From Conus ventricosus (taxonomy: Eukaryota; Mollusca; Gastropoda; Neogastropoda; Conidae), in the NCBI GenBank assembly GCA_018398815.1, contig CM031609.1, positions 40,218,171-40,282,170 on the forward strand: 64,000 nt of DNA, given 5' to 3'. Under the pieces are notes generated by a model. The model had not been told where the DNA came from. It ran no database searches and was given only the letters and a program-made list of their open reading frames with translations. Position numbers and translations under genes: made by a program. This document shows, piece by piece, positions 1 to 64,000 of the stretch (positions within the stretch are counted from its first letter, which is position 1; each line of letters opens with the position of its first letter).

Positions 1-225
1 GATGATAAGTATAAACTGTTGAAAACATAGATTGTATAGTTTGTCCTCTAAGTACTGATCTTCACGTATGGAAATAAATTGCAAAGTTTTGTTCAAAGCA
101 TTATAAAACATAGTAGTTGCTATTGACCCACAATCAGTATCATTGTTCTTATTCTTCTGTGAGGGTTTGTTGTTATTGTGCTCAGATAGTTACAAATGTA
201 TGACTGTGTGATCAATTTGTTTCAG

Positions 226-22610
<22,385 letters not shown>

Positions 22611-23096
22611 CCACAGCCTGCATTTAGATGACATGAGACACAGTGCCCACAATCCTCAGATGGACTAACCACAGCCTGCAATTGCGCACAGTATTTTTTT
22701 TCTTTTTTTCTAAAGCTGTTCCTTCTCTTTGTGAATTGTTCACTACCAGACTGCTGAAAAAATGTATCGGCGGAAAAAAACCATCTGCCAATACCAGAGA
22801 CAGAAAGGGCAGCCCAGTGTTTTTATGTTTTTATTCTTTTTTTTTTTTTTAATTATGATATGAAATGTGTATTGACTGCACTTGCCATGTTCCTGGACTG
22901 GGATCTTCAGGTGCTATGCATCTTCATTTAAAAAGACAGATTCAGGCAATATTTTTATTATTGAACAGAGCAGGGAAAGAGTGAGGGAGAGGGATGGAGG
23001 GAGCAGCAGACAGAGAGGCGGCTGCATGCCAGGGAGAAATGATGTTAATTTTGTCATTGCTTGTTGGTAGTGTGTTCATCCTCTGTCTTCATTAAA
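22611..23096 (+). other. NSMAF 3' untranslated region with candidate poly(A) signal
   Basis: Non-coding sequence follows the stop. ATTAAA at 23091-23096 is the first plausible poly(A) signal. Whether it is used cannot be seen from DNA. Confidence 0.4.
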
Positions 23097-26000
23097 CTAT
23101 AGTTACTTGTCATTTTGAGAGATCGTGTATTCATGGAGAGTTATCAGCTTATGAATAGAAAAAAAGATACTGTTATTTCTATCTGTTCTTACTGCTGCTT
23201 AGTGGTGCTGCTGTGTATTCGGGCAAGTGGTTGGTTGATGTCCATTTTATAAATGTTCTGGCCGTTCAGAGAATTACAAAGTTAGAATTCGCCTGTGGTG
23301 TGCCCTAGTACAGAACAGTGGGTATTTTTCTGTTAGCTTTTTCATAGGTCTCTCCCAGTCTCTGCTGTTTGTCTCAGTGGTTGTGTTTAGATATTGTATC
23401 GGAAGATGAAATTTGGCCACTCCAGCCACAAAGGCGAAAATCTCATCAGTGGCGAACCTTAATATTTTATCCAAGGAAAGGAGGATGAAAAAAAAATCAA
23501 GAGATTAGCTACAGACCTGTTGATCCATACAATTTGGCTGTTCTCTGTACACATGTTTGGAAAAAAACACAAATAAGACAAACTAAAAAAAAAAAAAAAA
23601 TGTCAGAAAAAGAAATCTGGAACCAAAGTTGTTGAGCAGTGATTGCATTTCCAGAGTTTGACTGTGGTGTTGTCTTGGTGTGCTTTGACCAAAGAGCAAC
23701 AACTCTTGTTATCTCTTGTATGAAAAATTGCTCTGGCCGTGTCTGCTTTTCCAACAACATGCCAGTATTTAGGAACAATAGGAGCAATTACAGGCTCTGG
23801 AAAAAAACAGCAAGAGGGTATGAGTTTGTGCCTAATTATGCTGATGAATCAGGTTTGAATTTGATTTTGTGTTGGAAGAACCTATTTTTACTGTATTTGT
23901 GATGAGGTATTCCTCCAACTTCTGCTGCATGATGGCAGATGAAAACAGCAACGCCCTCAATCCACACTCCTGTTTTTAACCAAAAAAATGAAAGAGGGAT
24001 ACTCACACACATGCACACACACACACACACACACACACCACACTTTTACAAAAATTTGGACGATCTGAATGTTTTCTTTGTATAGAGAGAGATACAGAAT
24101 GTTTTCTTTGTATAGAGAGGATACACTCATTTATGTTGGAAAAGTACATGAATACCAATTTTAGGGTCAACAGGTCTGTAAAAGTAAATAAAAAAATAAA
24201 TAAAAAAAGACTATGAATTTAAGGGTTATATGGAAATAGTTCAGTATTGTTGTTTGCAGGACAGGACTTCTTTTTCTTGAATGGTGACAGCCCTGAAAAA
24301 GACTTGTGTGGTCAGTTGGGTAGTAATGATAGTAAGAAAATAAATGAAATAATAGCGTGCTATGGATTTTTAAGAAAATCGTTTTATTCATTTTTGTTTT
24401 CTTTTTATTGTTACCAAGTTAAACTCCCCCCTCCTCCCCCCCTCATCCTTTCCTGGTAGTGTTGCTATGGTCTGCGTGTTTTGTTATTTGTCAGCCATAG
24501 ATTGGAAGAAACTTCAGCGGCTGCAAGCTGTAGATCAGGAACAAAAGACTGTGAGGAGAGCATCTTGGCGCTTAATTAGTAAAATTTTGGCCAAACAGAG
24601 CTAGGAGATTGTTTTCGCTTGCAGGAGGTTGACATGTCTTTGCTTGCAGGAGGTTGACATGTTTAGCATGCTTTTAACAAAACGGGGTGTAAATGTAAAA
24701 AGGATTCTCCCGATATTTGTGTGTTGGTACGATCGAGCGTTTCATTCTCTCTCACATTCTTGTTTCATGGAACGCAGCCGCGTTGCCTTTAGGTTGGCAT
24801 TATGGGTAGGAGAACAATAGACCAGAATGATCTGCTGGTTTACCTGGAATCACTTCAGCTGTTGTTGATATTATTGTGTGCTGTTAATCCACGTTACTGT
24901 CTCCACCAGCTGCCATGTAGTTTACCTGAAATTATTAGGTGCCTTGATTAAATTGTGAATCGCTTTGTTGTCGTTTGTTGACTGCTGTGAAACATCCAGA
25001 TGATGAAGTTTCTTCCCTGTCAAAACCCTCCAAATGAAGACGTTCCTTTTACAGACATGTTCGAATTGAAGACTTTCTCCGTTTGAAAACCCTCAAAGCG
25101 TAGACTCCCTTCCTGTAAAGACCCTCAGGATGAAGACTCCATCCATATTTAGACCCTTGAAACGAAGACTTGCTCCATATAAAGACCTTTCAAATTACGG
25201 CGCCCTCTCTAGACTTATCAGTGAAGACCACACCCTGTAAGAGACCTTGATTTTCCTGGAACATGTTGCTCTTTTCTAAACTAAAATTATCTTCCCTCAT
25301 AACGAAGACTACCTTCCGACAGAAACCACACTTCTTAGAATTCCTGGGCATGCTTAAGAGAGGTCCACTGTTCCAATGTCGGTGAAGTTTGCTAGCCATG
25401 CTCAGAGGTGCTAACCCTTACACTTTCATCGCGTAATTCTTTCCACATGAAGTTTCATGTTCTATCACTATGTTCGTTTCTGGCCAAGACAACTCTCATT
25501 GAATGTTGCCCGGGTCGGGACAAATATCATTCATGACTTGCACAGTTGATTGACGCTACTAATCGGCATAGCTTTAGGAACAGGCTCAGAGAGCAGCTAA
25601 TGTCTGCATTTTTATGTTTTGTTCCTTCACATCTGCTTGTACAGCACTAAGGCTGGGTGATGGCTACCGTCCATGCTCTCCTCCTCCCATGTGTAGTATA
25701 TCTCATTGCAGACTGTATGATGTGTACGTTTTTCGTCTATATATCCATGTCATATATTGGGGAAAAGTGGCGTTTTTCTTTATTGAGGTTAGTATTTGAT
25801 AAGAGACAGAAGAATTGTGCCAATAGATTTCCCATATTTTACTCTTGAATAATGAAGTGGGTTGGTATATCTGCCTGCCTCTTACATTTACCAGAGGAAA
25901 GGGCAAGAGCAGAATTTTAATTGGTACTCTGTATGTGTGTGTGTGTGTGTGTGTGCACGTGCATACGTGTGTCCATGCATGTGTGCTTTCTCCTTGTTTC

Positions 26001-28320
26001 CATTTCTTTTCAGCATTGTTTTTTTTTTTCTGCAAAGCTTATGAAATGATGAATATGCACTTAATGCAATGGGCACATGTCAGGATCAACCAGCCTGGCA
26101 AAAAAAGCTGTCTTTCAGGATGCCATGCCAGGAGTGTGCAGAAGAGGCAGAGAGAAAGGAGGAAGGACAACATTGGAGAGTGGACAGCTCTGTTCTTCAC
26201 CAGCCCTCAAAGGGCTGCAAAGAACTGCCACAGGTGGAAGGACATTTTGTCAGGTCATCAGATGTGCCTTAACCACCCCTGCCATGGGACATTATCGTGT
26301 AATGTTAAGACACTATGGGGTAATAGGGGGATACTATAGGGTACATTGGTGTAATTCAAACAAATCTTGTTGTGTGAAGAACTGAATCTCCTTGTTCAAT
26401 CCAGTATAAATAGACAAAGACCTGACTGGCCGTCTTCATTATAGCAATAAAAAGGGACATTAACGCGAATTCATTAATGTTTCGCATTGTTTTGTGAGGA
26501 AAACAGTGTAGGGGGGTGAAGAGCAAAATGATATAGTCGAGGTGGCTCTGGGGATGGACGAAATGGATTACTTTAGATTAGAAAGAGATAAAACACAGTT
26601 CCCCTTTCCTTAGCATCAGAGGTGTCGGGTTTGGAAATCATTACCTGCTTACATCAATGACTTGATTTTTGTCAAGTAGCAAGAACAAGAACCCTGTTGC
26701 CTGTGGCCAAGCCAAACACAAACTGTTGGCTGGGGCATTGGCTTTAAACAGTCACGGGATGCCTTCTTCAGGTAAATGGAGAAACCAAAACTTTAATGTT
26801 AAACAGTTGAGCTGAACAGTAACTTAGCATGATTTTAAAGTTGCATGAAGATAATATTTCATTTCTGGTGGTTCTTTTTTTCCCTAATTTTTTATGGTTT
26901 ATGCCTTGAATATACTACAAAGCAACCCTGTATACAATCCATTTCTTGCCACAGAAACTGAGTTTATATAAGGCTTCATAGCAGCCCTGTGTAATACTCA
27001 TTCACACTCTAAAATCATGAGTAAACTCATTTTGCAAGCAGTGACGAAATGTAGAGTAAAAATCCTTTGTTCTCTGTGTGTGTTTAGCAAAAAGTCTGTG
27101 TTATTCGTAATCTAACAAGCTTTCAGAAACAAGGATTTGTTGGAGCTTTCATAACCAAGGGTGGTGGTGGTGGTGTGTTTTTTTTTTTAATAAAAAAAAA
27201 TCATCTGGATATTACTGCAATAATAGGTTTGGAAGTGCTGTGAGACTCCAATGAGAAAAGTTCAAATCTTGCCAGAGTGTGTTGTGAGATTGAATGGAAA
27301 CGACTATAACATAATGTTTCATAATACTCCAGAAAAAAAAATGCACATGTAAGCAGTCATCATTTCATTGGTGAGAATTGGCCCAACATTGAAAAAGGAA
27401 ATAAAATTTGCACCATGTGAGGGAATGTGAATCATGATTGCATGCAGGGAATTTAGCATACTTTGCATAAAGTGCCTGCACTACTGCATTTATTTCATTA
27501 TTATCATACTCTGGAAGTTACAGCCATGGTATTATTCTCAGTTTTTCAGACTCACTGTGAAGAATTTGCTGCTTATATATTGAAAATGGTAAGGTGCTGG
27601 CGCTGTTCTCTGAAACTGGAAGAAAAAAAATTCCTGTCTGCTGACTTGTGCATCGGCTGCTGTTTTTGTGCGATTTTCCCGTCATTTCTTTGGTGAGGTC
27701 AGTCTGGAGTCTCTTCTGGTCATAGTTCTGATTGGTGTCTGCTGGGGAAGTCACATTTCCTGGGCATTATTTTCATACTATAATAATCTCAAGAACAACT
27801 AGCTTTTTTCACAGGCAGAGTGCTTGAAAGAACTAGTTACCTGTTTTTAAAAACAATATTGCATATAAGTAATAATAAATGCTCAGCCATCAAGAGAATA
27901 ATCAATTTTGTTTATTGTAAATTAAAGAGGAAAAAAACAACCCTGCTCAACCATCAAAAGAATACTCTACTATGCATTTAACATATCTAAGTAAGTGGAA
28001 TGCCTTTTCTTTCCATGTACCATGCATGTGAATGCTGTATTTTATTTTAATGCGTGTACACATACCACTATGACCAATCACTGGGGGAAAAGTCTGATTG
28101 TTGAAGTGAGAAAGCCTGTGTGCACACTTTTCTATGATCCAATCCTGGCTTGTCCATACATTAAAAAATATCTTGAGACTTGAATGTATATATTACAAGT
28201 TTTCCCTGATGTACAGGGTACATTGATCAGGTCAGGGTACATTGATCAGGTCAGGGATCAGTGATGATAGATACAGAGTCCAGAACTTCAAGAGAGCATT
28301 ATTTTTTTTTAACTTTATCT

Positions 28321-28351
<31 letters not shown>

Positions 28352-29680
28352 TGTGTGTATATGTATTTATTTTAATGGCTTTAAGTCGGTGTCAAGTGAA
28401 CGCATTGAATGATCCTCCACTTCACAGACGGATTCAGTAGTCTCCTGTCTCTCTTTTGAAATTGCTTCTTGCGTTTCTTTTTGTCCCATGTTCGTCTCCA
28501 TTAACATTTCAGGTTGCCTCCCTATTACATGCTTGTTCCCAGTCGTCGCTGTTTTCCTCTGTTCCCATTCTGTCTGTCCACACCTATCCTCTTCTCTCTT
28601 CTTTCATTCAATCTATTCTGTTCATTCTCCTGCCCTCCCCTTCCCCATCCCTTCCCTCTCTCATAGTTTTTACAGAGAATGCATTCTTGTTCTGATAAAA
28701 ATTGCTGTATGGAACTTCTGATGTTATGACAATTTCATTCTGATAAGCAATTAAAACCCTTTTCTTATCATCATAAAGCGTACAATTATGTGAGGAAGTG
28801 TGATACTGCATGCTGGGAAGCTGGCTGTGGGCTATTTGACAGAGGTCCTGTATTTCCATTGCATATGATAATGATGATGACGTGTGTGTGTGTGTGAGAG
28901 AGCGAGAAAGTTGCACTTTCAGAGTGGAGAAAGTAGTGGGAAAAAAATCGAAATCCTGAAACCGAATCATGGCCATCTTGACAATCCTGAAAAAAACAAT
29001 TTTTGCCGACTACTCATTACATAATCTTTTCATTCATTAAATGATTACGCCTTTAAGAGCACTTGAACCAAAGAAATAATTTTAAGATCTGGTAACACGA
29101 TGAAAAAAATAAATGATGGAGTACTGGGCCACCGTATCAGTACCCCAAAAAAAAACACACAAAAAAAAACACCTCAAAAACAAAAAAAAAACACAATCAA
29201 CCACTAACCCCACGTCCACACAAAAACTGGTTACAGAACATTACTTTCAACCCACTGTTAATATCCAAATGACGCACTAAACATTATACTTTGACAACTT
29301 GAAAATTATTTAAACTAAAGATAAGATAAAGAGTGTTGAGCCAAGAAGGATTAAAAAAAACTGTTTTGATCTGTTTCTCTGTTTTGTACTGGTACTAGTG
29401 GTGGTGGTGGTCCACTAGTTTCACACTGTCAGTGATCACACCACATGCCCTTGCTTTTTATATGTACTGAATCATTTGTGTAAGAAGTCAATGAGTTTTT
29501 TCTTCTCTGCTGGAGCTGAACTTTGTGTGTTTGACAATACAGGATGCAATAACACATACAGCAACATCAGTCTTCAACCACCAGAGTTTGTGAGCCATTT
29601 CAATATTGCTAAGTTTGTCCATTTAAAACAGATGTTTTTAACATATGGCTGCAAAGATTCTTAAGTAAGATTCCTTCATC
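23097..29680. other. Intergenic DNA, no gene recognised
   Basis: Between the two convergent genes. Contents: short TG/CA tracts (24008-24040, 25932-25955), a GA/TG tract (28321-28360), a 24-nt duplication at 24066-24118, and a very degenerate tandem repeat of about 35-40 nt at 25010-25330 with recurrent GAAGACT and AAGACC motifs. No frame has domain or splice support. Confidence 0.6.
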
Positions 29681-29689
29681 TCTCTCTCA

Positions 29690-30160
29690 CTCGAAAAGGT
29701 AATTGCAAGTCATTACAGAATAAATTTGTCAGCCATTACAGAGGTATTTTGTAAGCCATTACAGACACATTTGTGAACTTTTTCTTTATGGAGGCACTTT
29801 GTAAGCCATTACATAAGCACTTTGTAAGCCATAATAGAAATATTATTATTATATTGGGTATTTATATAGCGCCTATCCTCGGTCACAGACCAAGCTCTAA
29901 GCGCTTTACAATAAACACACTACCTCACTCACTCAACGGGCTGCCTACCCTATTCAGTAAACCTTTACAAATGTAAGGTTCACATAAGTACTTTGTAATC
30001 CATTACCTTTTAAATTACAGAAGTATTTTGTAAGCCATTACATGGGTACTTTGTGGGCCATTACATAGACATTTTGTAAGCCCTTACAGAGTACTTTGTA
30101 AGTCATTACACGAGACACAGTGTATACTCTTTTAGAGGTACTTTGTAAGCCAATGTCCTC
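29690..30160. repeat. Short-unit minisatellite (about 23-25 nt), interrupted
   Basis: Recurrent TTTGTAAGCCATTACAGA with small changes. The array is split by the element at 29845-29965. Confidence 0.8.
29845..29965 (+). mobile_element. Dispersed element E (TATATAGCGCCTATCCTCGG)
   Basis: Contains an ATT-rich start, TATATAGCGCCTATCCTCGG, then AGCTCTAAGCGCTTTACAA and ACGGGCTGCCTACC. A second diverged copy lies at 39655-39930. I recall this sequence as widespread in mollusc genomes. Its class is uncertain. Confidence 0.65.
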
Positions 30161-30664
30161 TTCCTCTTGCATTCTTAGGCTGTCACTGCCGTGCTCATTC
30201 CTTTCTGCTAGAAGACTTTGATGGGTAAGGTCACTTTCAGGGCATTACATAAGGCAGCTCCCACCCTGTTTTTTTTCGTGGAGTGCAAGGTGGATTTGTG
30301 AATTATTCCATGTATAAGCCGACAGATAAACACACATTAAGTCCTTATGTGTGTTCCTGATCTTCTGCATGTCGGTGCACATAAAGGGTTGCACTGGATC
30401 AGCAGATGACCAAATCTACACAGAGAGACTATATATGGTTAATTGTCTATACAGCACAACCTGCATTATAATCCCAGTATAGTCACATTTCTAATATCAA
30501 TCATACACACAAAAAATGAAACAAAGGAATTTGTAGGGTATGCTTCACTCAAAAATGCACATGTGCAGGTCCCACACACATTCTTGCACACTAGCAAGTA
30601 TGCACACAGGAACACGCACACACACACACACATCCAGTCAATGTTCCACCCAAACAGTCTGACC

Positions 30665-30800
30665 AACAAAAATAAGTCGGCCTGAACAGCACTTGTTGAG
30701 CAAGGACACCATACAACTCCCATCCCTGACAAAGCCGGGATTCAAACCCCATGTTCTGACCATGGCTGTCCAACCTGTCAAGGCTAGCTTCAAACTTCAA
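30665..30800 (-). mobile_element. Possible tRNA-derived SINE remnant
   Basis: The minus strand contains a B-box-like GGTTTGAATCC (complement of + GGATTCAAACC near 30738) and, upstream, TAGCCTTGACAGGTTGG, resembling an A box. No duplication or second copy was identified. Confidence 0.4.
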
Positions 30801-32588
30801 GCATCCAACACAACACATCTGAACGTGTTAGATCAAACACAAATTTAATTTCATTCTGTACAAAACACATCAAGCCCCTACAAATACACATGAATCAGTT
30901 CAGTGCAAATCGAGCATCGCACAGGTCAGAACATTAACAGTACAAATCACCAAGTCTCTGAGCCACACAGATCATCGGCAAGAACAGAAAGAACTTTGGC
31001 CTCCCAACTATCTCAAGGAGCCCAGAAACTTGCAACCTCTTTTTTTGTTTTGTTTTTAGGTTTGTTTTAAGCACGAACCTGGAAGGTATGCTTCTCTTAA
31101 CCAAGAAATCAAAAATCTGAATTGAACTCAACTTCAATTTGTTTATTTCCCAATTGCTTACAATCCTCAAATTATGCCAGGGTTAAGAGCGTGTTAAAAA
31201 CTACACTATGTACAAACAAACAAAAAAATCAAAGTAAGTCGATATCTAAAACTTACGTAAGAATAAGCTATAAAGATTTGTTCACAATCATGGTGATAAT
31301 CTGCTGATGTTAATAACATTACTTGAAATTAAAAAGAAAAAGGTCACATCAGTGGTGAAATACTTATGCCTGTTAAGTAAATCCCAGTACTTGCATGGTA
31401 AGTAGGGCAGGTGTTACAATCATGAAGCCTATCGTACACTACGGACCATGGAGCTTTTCCAACCATTCGGTGGTAAGAAAGGAATGACCTATAATAGATC
31501 TGGAAGAACATCAACAGTTTTTATTCTTCTCGTTTCAAAGACAACATTCCATAGTTTGCACACTTTAACTCCTGTGACAAAGAACCCTAAGCTCTGTTGT
31601 AACAAACCCCAATTTCTTTCTTTTTTATGATGCTACTACTGGCAGGGTCCCATTTTCTTAATATCTCAGAATAACTAAGTTCTAGTCCTTAATTTCTGAA
31701 TCCATGCTGCAAAATGAATTCGCTTGCAACAACCTCAAATTCTCTTCTTTTTTTTTTTAAACCCTTTTTGAGAGGACAACATTAAATTTATGAACTTTTG
31801 TAAACCCATGTTATTTTCACTGAGTACCTTCAATACCCCACAAACATTTCCAAATCTTTGATCACTGTAAGAACCCTGTTTTATAGACTACAATAGCAAT
31901 TTTATGATGAAAACGTGGGCAAAGTCAAAACAATTCTCATTCTTTTCTGGTAATTCAATCTGATTACATGATATAATAAACGATGAATGGTAACTGGGAA
32001 TGATCAATGAAAGGTCGATTCCATGTAATATTACAGCTGATCGATGATGTCATAGTGAAGGTTTTTCCGTACACTATCTGTTTATACATTGTCTGTCCCT
32101 GTGCCATGCTAATCTTGCATATTATGAGAGTTGTTGGATGTGCTATGGGTTTTTTTTCTTTCTCAAAAGTGTACTGTATATATCTTCGCTTGATTTTCCC
32201 AAGCTTGTTTAACTCGCCCACTGTATCTTTCCCTCCGTTTTCAGTTAAAGTGTTAACATTATACCATGTCCACTCATTTCCATCACAACTGCAATTATTC
32301 CCTTCACAACTGCAATTATTCCCTTGCAATTGCAATTATTTACTCTAGCTACATTCTCATAGTTGCTGGGAAAGAGATGATATACATATATTTTTTTCCC
32401 ACTAACCCAAAAGGTATTTTTAATGTTGATACCACCAGGCAAAAATACTTCTGCTAATCTATTTCTCATAAATAAGGTCATCAAATCATTTGTCTTAAAT
32501 TTTCTCCCACTCTCTTTGTCATGTACACACACACACACACATTCCAACACTATACATACCAACACACAAGTCACCCTGAGAGAACTCT

Positions 32589-33008
32589 GAAACAAAAGTT
32601 CAGAGTGTACCGTTATGTGGTTGATCAATTCCTCTTGACCAATTTAAATGTACAACTGTGACAGTCAGTTAAGAAACAGAAGTTCAGAGTGTACCGTTAT
32701 GTGGTTGATCAATTCCTCTTGACCAATTTAAATGTACAACTGTGACAGTCAGTTAAGAAACAAAAGTTCAGAGTGTACCGTTATGTGGTTGATCAATTCC
32801 TCTTGACCAATTTAAATGTACAACTGTGACAGTCAGTTAAGAAACAAAAGTTCAGAGTGTACCGTTATGTGGTTGATCAATTCCTCTTGACCAATTTAAA
32901 TGTACAACTGTGACAGTCAGTTAAGAAACAAAAGTTCAGAGTGTACCGTTATGTGGTTGATCAATTCCTCTTGACCAATTTAAATGTACAACTGTGACAG
33001 TCAGTTAT
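32589..33008. repeat. 84-nt tandem repeat, five almost identical units
   Basis: Units start at 32589, 32673, 32757, 32841 and 32925 (GAAACAAAAGTTCAGAGTGT... ending GTGACAGTCAGTTAA). The second unit has one A-to-G change; the rest look identical apart from the final unit's end. Recent amplification is inferred. Confidence 0.96.
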
Positions 33009-33741
33009 TCACTCTTCTCTTTGTCCTTTTGAACTTCATAATTTTGACTGCTTGTCTGTTGTCAAAAAAAAAAAGTACAGAAAAAAAGTCTTTTGATTAA
33101 ACTTCTTTAGTATCCTGCTGAGCACATTTTTGTTTATTTCTCAATCTTTCTTCTTAATTTTTGGGTTGTTTGCTTGTTTAACTTTACCTTTCCTCTTGAT
33201 GATTCTTTGCGGGTGGTCCAGGTGTGTAATTCTTTCTCTCCTACTATTGAAATTTACACATTTTTGTTCATGTTCACCTTTCCTCTAACCTAACGTTATT
33301 TAAAACTTAAAACTGATATATTTACCCTGTGCAATAAATTACATACGGTTTGGTCTCCTAAATAATCAAAGGTCAGAGTACAAATGTATGTCCAATGCAA
33401 ACTGGAGATTCCACACAACACTGACAAAAACCAAGCGAAGCCGTCACAGCAACCACATCTTCCGTCAATCACAGACGATTGGAATCAGCGGTCTAAGGTG
33501 TATGAACAGGATAAACAACATACTCTTTGTATCAGTTAAAATCACCTTAAAATTCCTATAACCGTTAATTTTGCAATTTGTCTCAGAATGGATTGAGCAC
33601 AGTATCCAACTCCTCATAGCATGAATACAGACTTCTAGCTAGCTTGCGTCTTTTGTCTGGTATTATTTATTTACCAAACACTAACCTAACTGCATGCCAT
33701 GACATTCTTTCCTGGTGATCAGGTTCCTCTGATCAAAATGA

Positions 33742-33827
33742 GTGTGTGTGTGTGTGTGTGTGTGTTTCATTTAACGTCTATCCACTATTCGTGACATTAG
33801 ACAAGTGTGTGTGTGTGTGTGTGTGTG
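33742..33827. repeat. Two (TG)n tracts
   Basis: TG tracts at 33742-33764 and 33805-33827 separated by unique sequence. Confidence 0.9.
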
Positions 33828-33990
33828 ATATTTATGATACAGTAGGAAGGATGAAGGCTAGAAGCACTAATTAATTCACCGAGAGAATGAATGCAGTAAA
33901 GATTAATAAACGAGCTTTTTCTAATCGAGGTACAGCATTTAACTGCTGTCTGATCAAAATGTTTTAAAACACTACAAGCTTGTATTCCAC

Positions 33991-33996
33991 TTTATT
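33991..33996 (-). terminator. Candidate poly(A) signal of DCAF11
   Basis: AATAAA on the minus strand (TTTATT on +), about 730 nt after the DCAF11 stop at 34726. Position is plausible for a 3' UTR end. There is no direct evidence of use. Confidence 0.35.
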
Positions 33997-34725
33997 ATCA
34001 AAAAGAGCAACAATGTCCCCTCTACCATGTGTTAACACATCAATACTGTACAGTAAAATAATTTCTGTAAACACACATCATCAATATCAAAACATGTCCA
34101 TAGCGGATTCTGGAAGAAATATCAGTTCGGTGCTTTTACTGAAATTTACATTATCTGAAAAACAAACGGTTCTACCATATATCGCAAATGATGCAAGAAA
34201 ATCACTTTACCTTTCAACTCCAAATACCAGTTGTTTAGCAACAATGTTGCTGGCAATTACAGCGTTTGTGATCAAAGCCCCTCTTCACTTTCATTATTTC
34301 CTAACTGACCTAGGTCAACGCTAGAAATCGGTGTAATAACACTGATTCAGATTTCATGAAGCAAAGGTTAACAATAACATCTTCAACCAAAGTCTGGTGT
34401 TCAGAAAAATTATTTGCTTGATTAACTACCATAGATATCCTCTCTTTCACATATGCTGACATACAGGGCATTGTTTATGAAAGTGTGTAACAGAATAACA
34501 CTGAAATATCTGCCCTTTCCCACTGTTTTTTCTCACAAATCTGTCTTTTTACCTTTGAACAGTGCACTTTGCATTCACAAAGAAATACTTTCAGTGTGAA
34601 ACAAACATTTCAATCAAAAAACAAACAGAGCAACAATGCCTGTATATTCAGATGCCTTGGAAGATGGAGAATGAGCAAGGTTTTAGCCACGCCAGCTAAG
34701 CAGCGTGTTAGCAAGGCAGTTGTCT

Positions 34726-62824
<28,099 letters not shown>

Positions 62825-63680
62825 CTGAAACATCCCCACCATCACAGTGAACTTCACCAACAATGTCCACATATAACTGCATGAGAAATGTATCTGTGCA
62901 TACACATACGCACACTTACAAGTTACATGTACACACATTCACATGAAAACACCTGTATGTGAGTAAATAGCACATACACACATGCACTTATGTCCACCTG
63001 CATGCACACACACATGCTTACATTCACACTGATAATATGACCTACTGATAATCTTATGCTCATGCATTTACTCAGTGAACAGTTAACCCTCTGCCTACCG
63101 CATGACTGTGCTACATGACTATGCGATGCCAAGGGAGGTAACTCCGCAACACTTACACACTTGCCATTAAGAAACCTCAATAAAAAAAATTTGCTTTTAA
63201 CTCATCTATTCTATAAAAGTAATGAAAAAAATTCAAAGACATCACTCCATCCAAACCAGCCATTTTTTTTACCATATATAGTGAACTGGTACACGAGGAA
63301 AAAAAAAAACCTGAACAGACTAACTCTACTTCGGTGTTCTCGGTGCCAAAACTATTTTCCCTAAATCCACCGTACCCACAGAATGTCATGGATTAGGAGC
63401 ACATAGTGATTTTTCAAGTCTAAGCAAAGTACTGAATCCTTCGGGAACAAAATAAAGTCATTCTATATGGTCTGTGCACTAAGTAATCAACTTTTGTGGT
63501 GAAGGAAAAAAAAAACCAAACTTCAACAAGTTTGTTAAACTGAAGGCATCACATACGAGAAGATGTGTCTTCTAACTTCTGAGGGGGAAAAAATAATAAA
63601 AACTGATTACTGGATCCTGGACCTAAATTTGTGATGGAATTCAGCAAAAATGTGCTTTTGCACAAGTGCACTAAGCCATC

Positions 63681-63712
<32 letters not shown>

Positions 63713-64000
63713 ATGACACACACTGTGGTGATGATGTACCTCTTGTCCGTCTCCTCTTTGCTTTTTTATAAACGAGGCAGTTTTTAATTTTGGCCAGACT
63801 TTATGCTCATCCTTTTTTGCTTGCTTTTGTGCAGCAAATAAATTTGTTTCTCGCTAAAAGTCTGCCAAAATTCCTCTGAAATCAAAAGACCACAGGCAAA
63901 TCATGGGACACTCCCACTGACTGACCCAGTTTCCTGGCTGTCAAAACAAGCGAAACTTTTTGGGACTTCACTTCTTGTAGCCTACCACTCCAGTCAACAA
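62825..64000. other. DCAF11 upstream intron, with poly(C) at 63682-63711
   Basis: CA-rich sequence near 62900-63020 and a run of about 30 C. No further upstream DCAF11 exon is recognisable before the window ends. Confidence 0.6.

Overview
This is eukaryotic nuclear DNA with short exons, GT-AG introns, very abundant (CA/TG)n microsatellites, minisatellites and several retroposon families. The exon sequences and the repeat style (tRNA-headed SINEs, Penelope-like elements, a repeat containing TATATAGCGCCTATCCTCGG) suggest a marine lophotrochozoan, most likely a gastropod mollusc. Species cannot be fixed from the sequence alone. No bacterial, organellar or viral gene set is visible.

Two protein-coding genes lie tail to tail. 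From 226 to 22610 on the + strand are the last 15 coding exons of a FAN/NSMAF orthologue: the end of the BEACH domain, a linker and the C-terminal WD40 propeller. All 15 exons join in one open frame. From 62824 down to 34726 on the - strand are 11 recognisable coding exons of DCAF11 (WDR23), a WD40 substrate receptor of CUL4-DDB1 ubiquitin ligases. Its first exons lie beyond the right edge. About 12 kb between the two stop codons holds UTRs, minisatellites and repeat fragments.

The introns contain: a tRNA-headed retroposon of about 865 bp (called SINE-A here; copies at 5.5, 19.5, 35.0 and 46.2 kb); a 450-bp tRNA-headed SINE (SINE-B; 15.6, 36.8, 39.7, 40.0 and 45.0 kb); a Penelope-like element with a GIY-YIG domain (36.1-37.1 kb); an old non-LTR reverse transcriptase (13.7 kb); two copies of a retroelement C-terminal module carrying a PD-(D/E)XK-like endonuclease signature and followed by a tRNA-like tail (42.9 and 60.3 kb); a BED-finger DNA transposon remnant with perfect ends (3.1 kb); and a 1.07-kb TIR element (41.6 kb).

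The most unusual feature is that minisatellites have grown out of splice junctions. In DCAF11 an 18-unit array (38.30-38.96 kb) repeats a 3' splice acceptor plus the first codons of the following exon. A second array of roughly 39 units (54.86-57.13 kb) repeats the 5' donor and first 58 nt of another intron. In NSMAF the start of one exon has two decayed copies just upstream (11.44-11.56 kb). The DCAF11 exon next to the acceptor array carries three frame-disrupting indels. Two other DCAF11 junctions are out of frame with the default splice sites, and two expected exons were not found. Either the locus is decaying, or uses alternative sites, or the sequence has local consensus errors.
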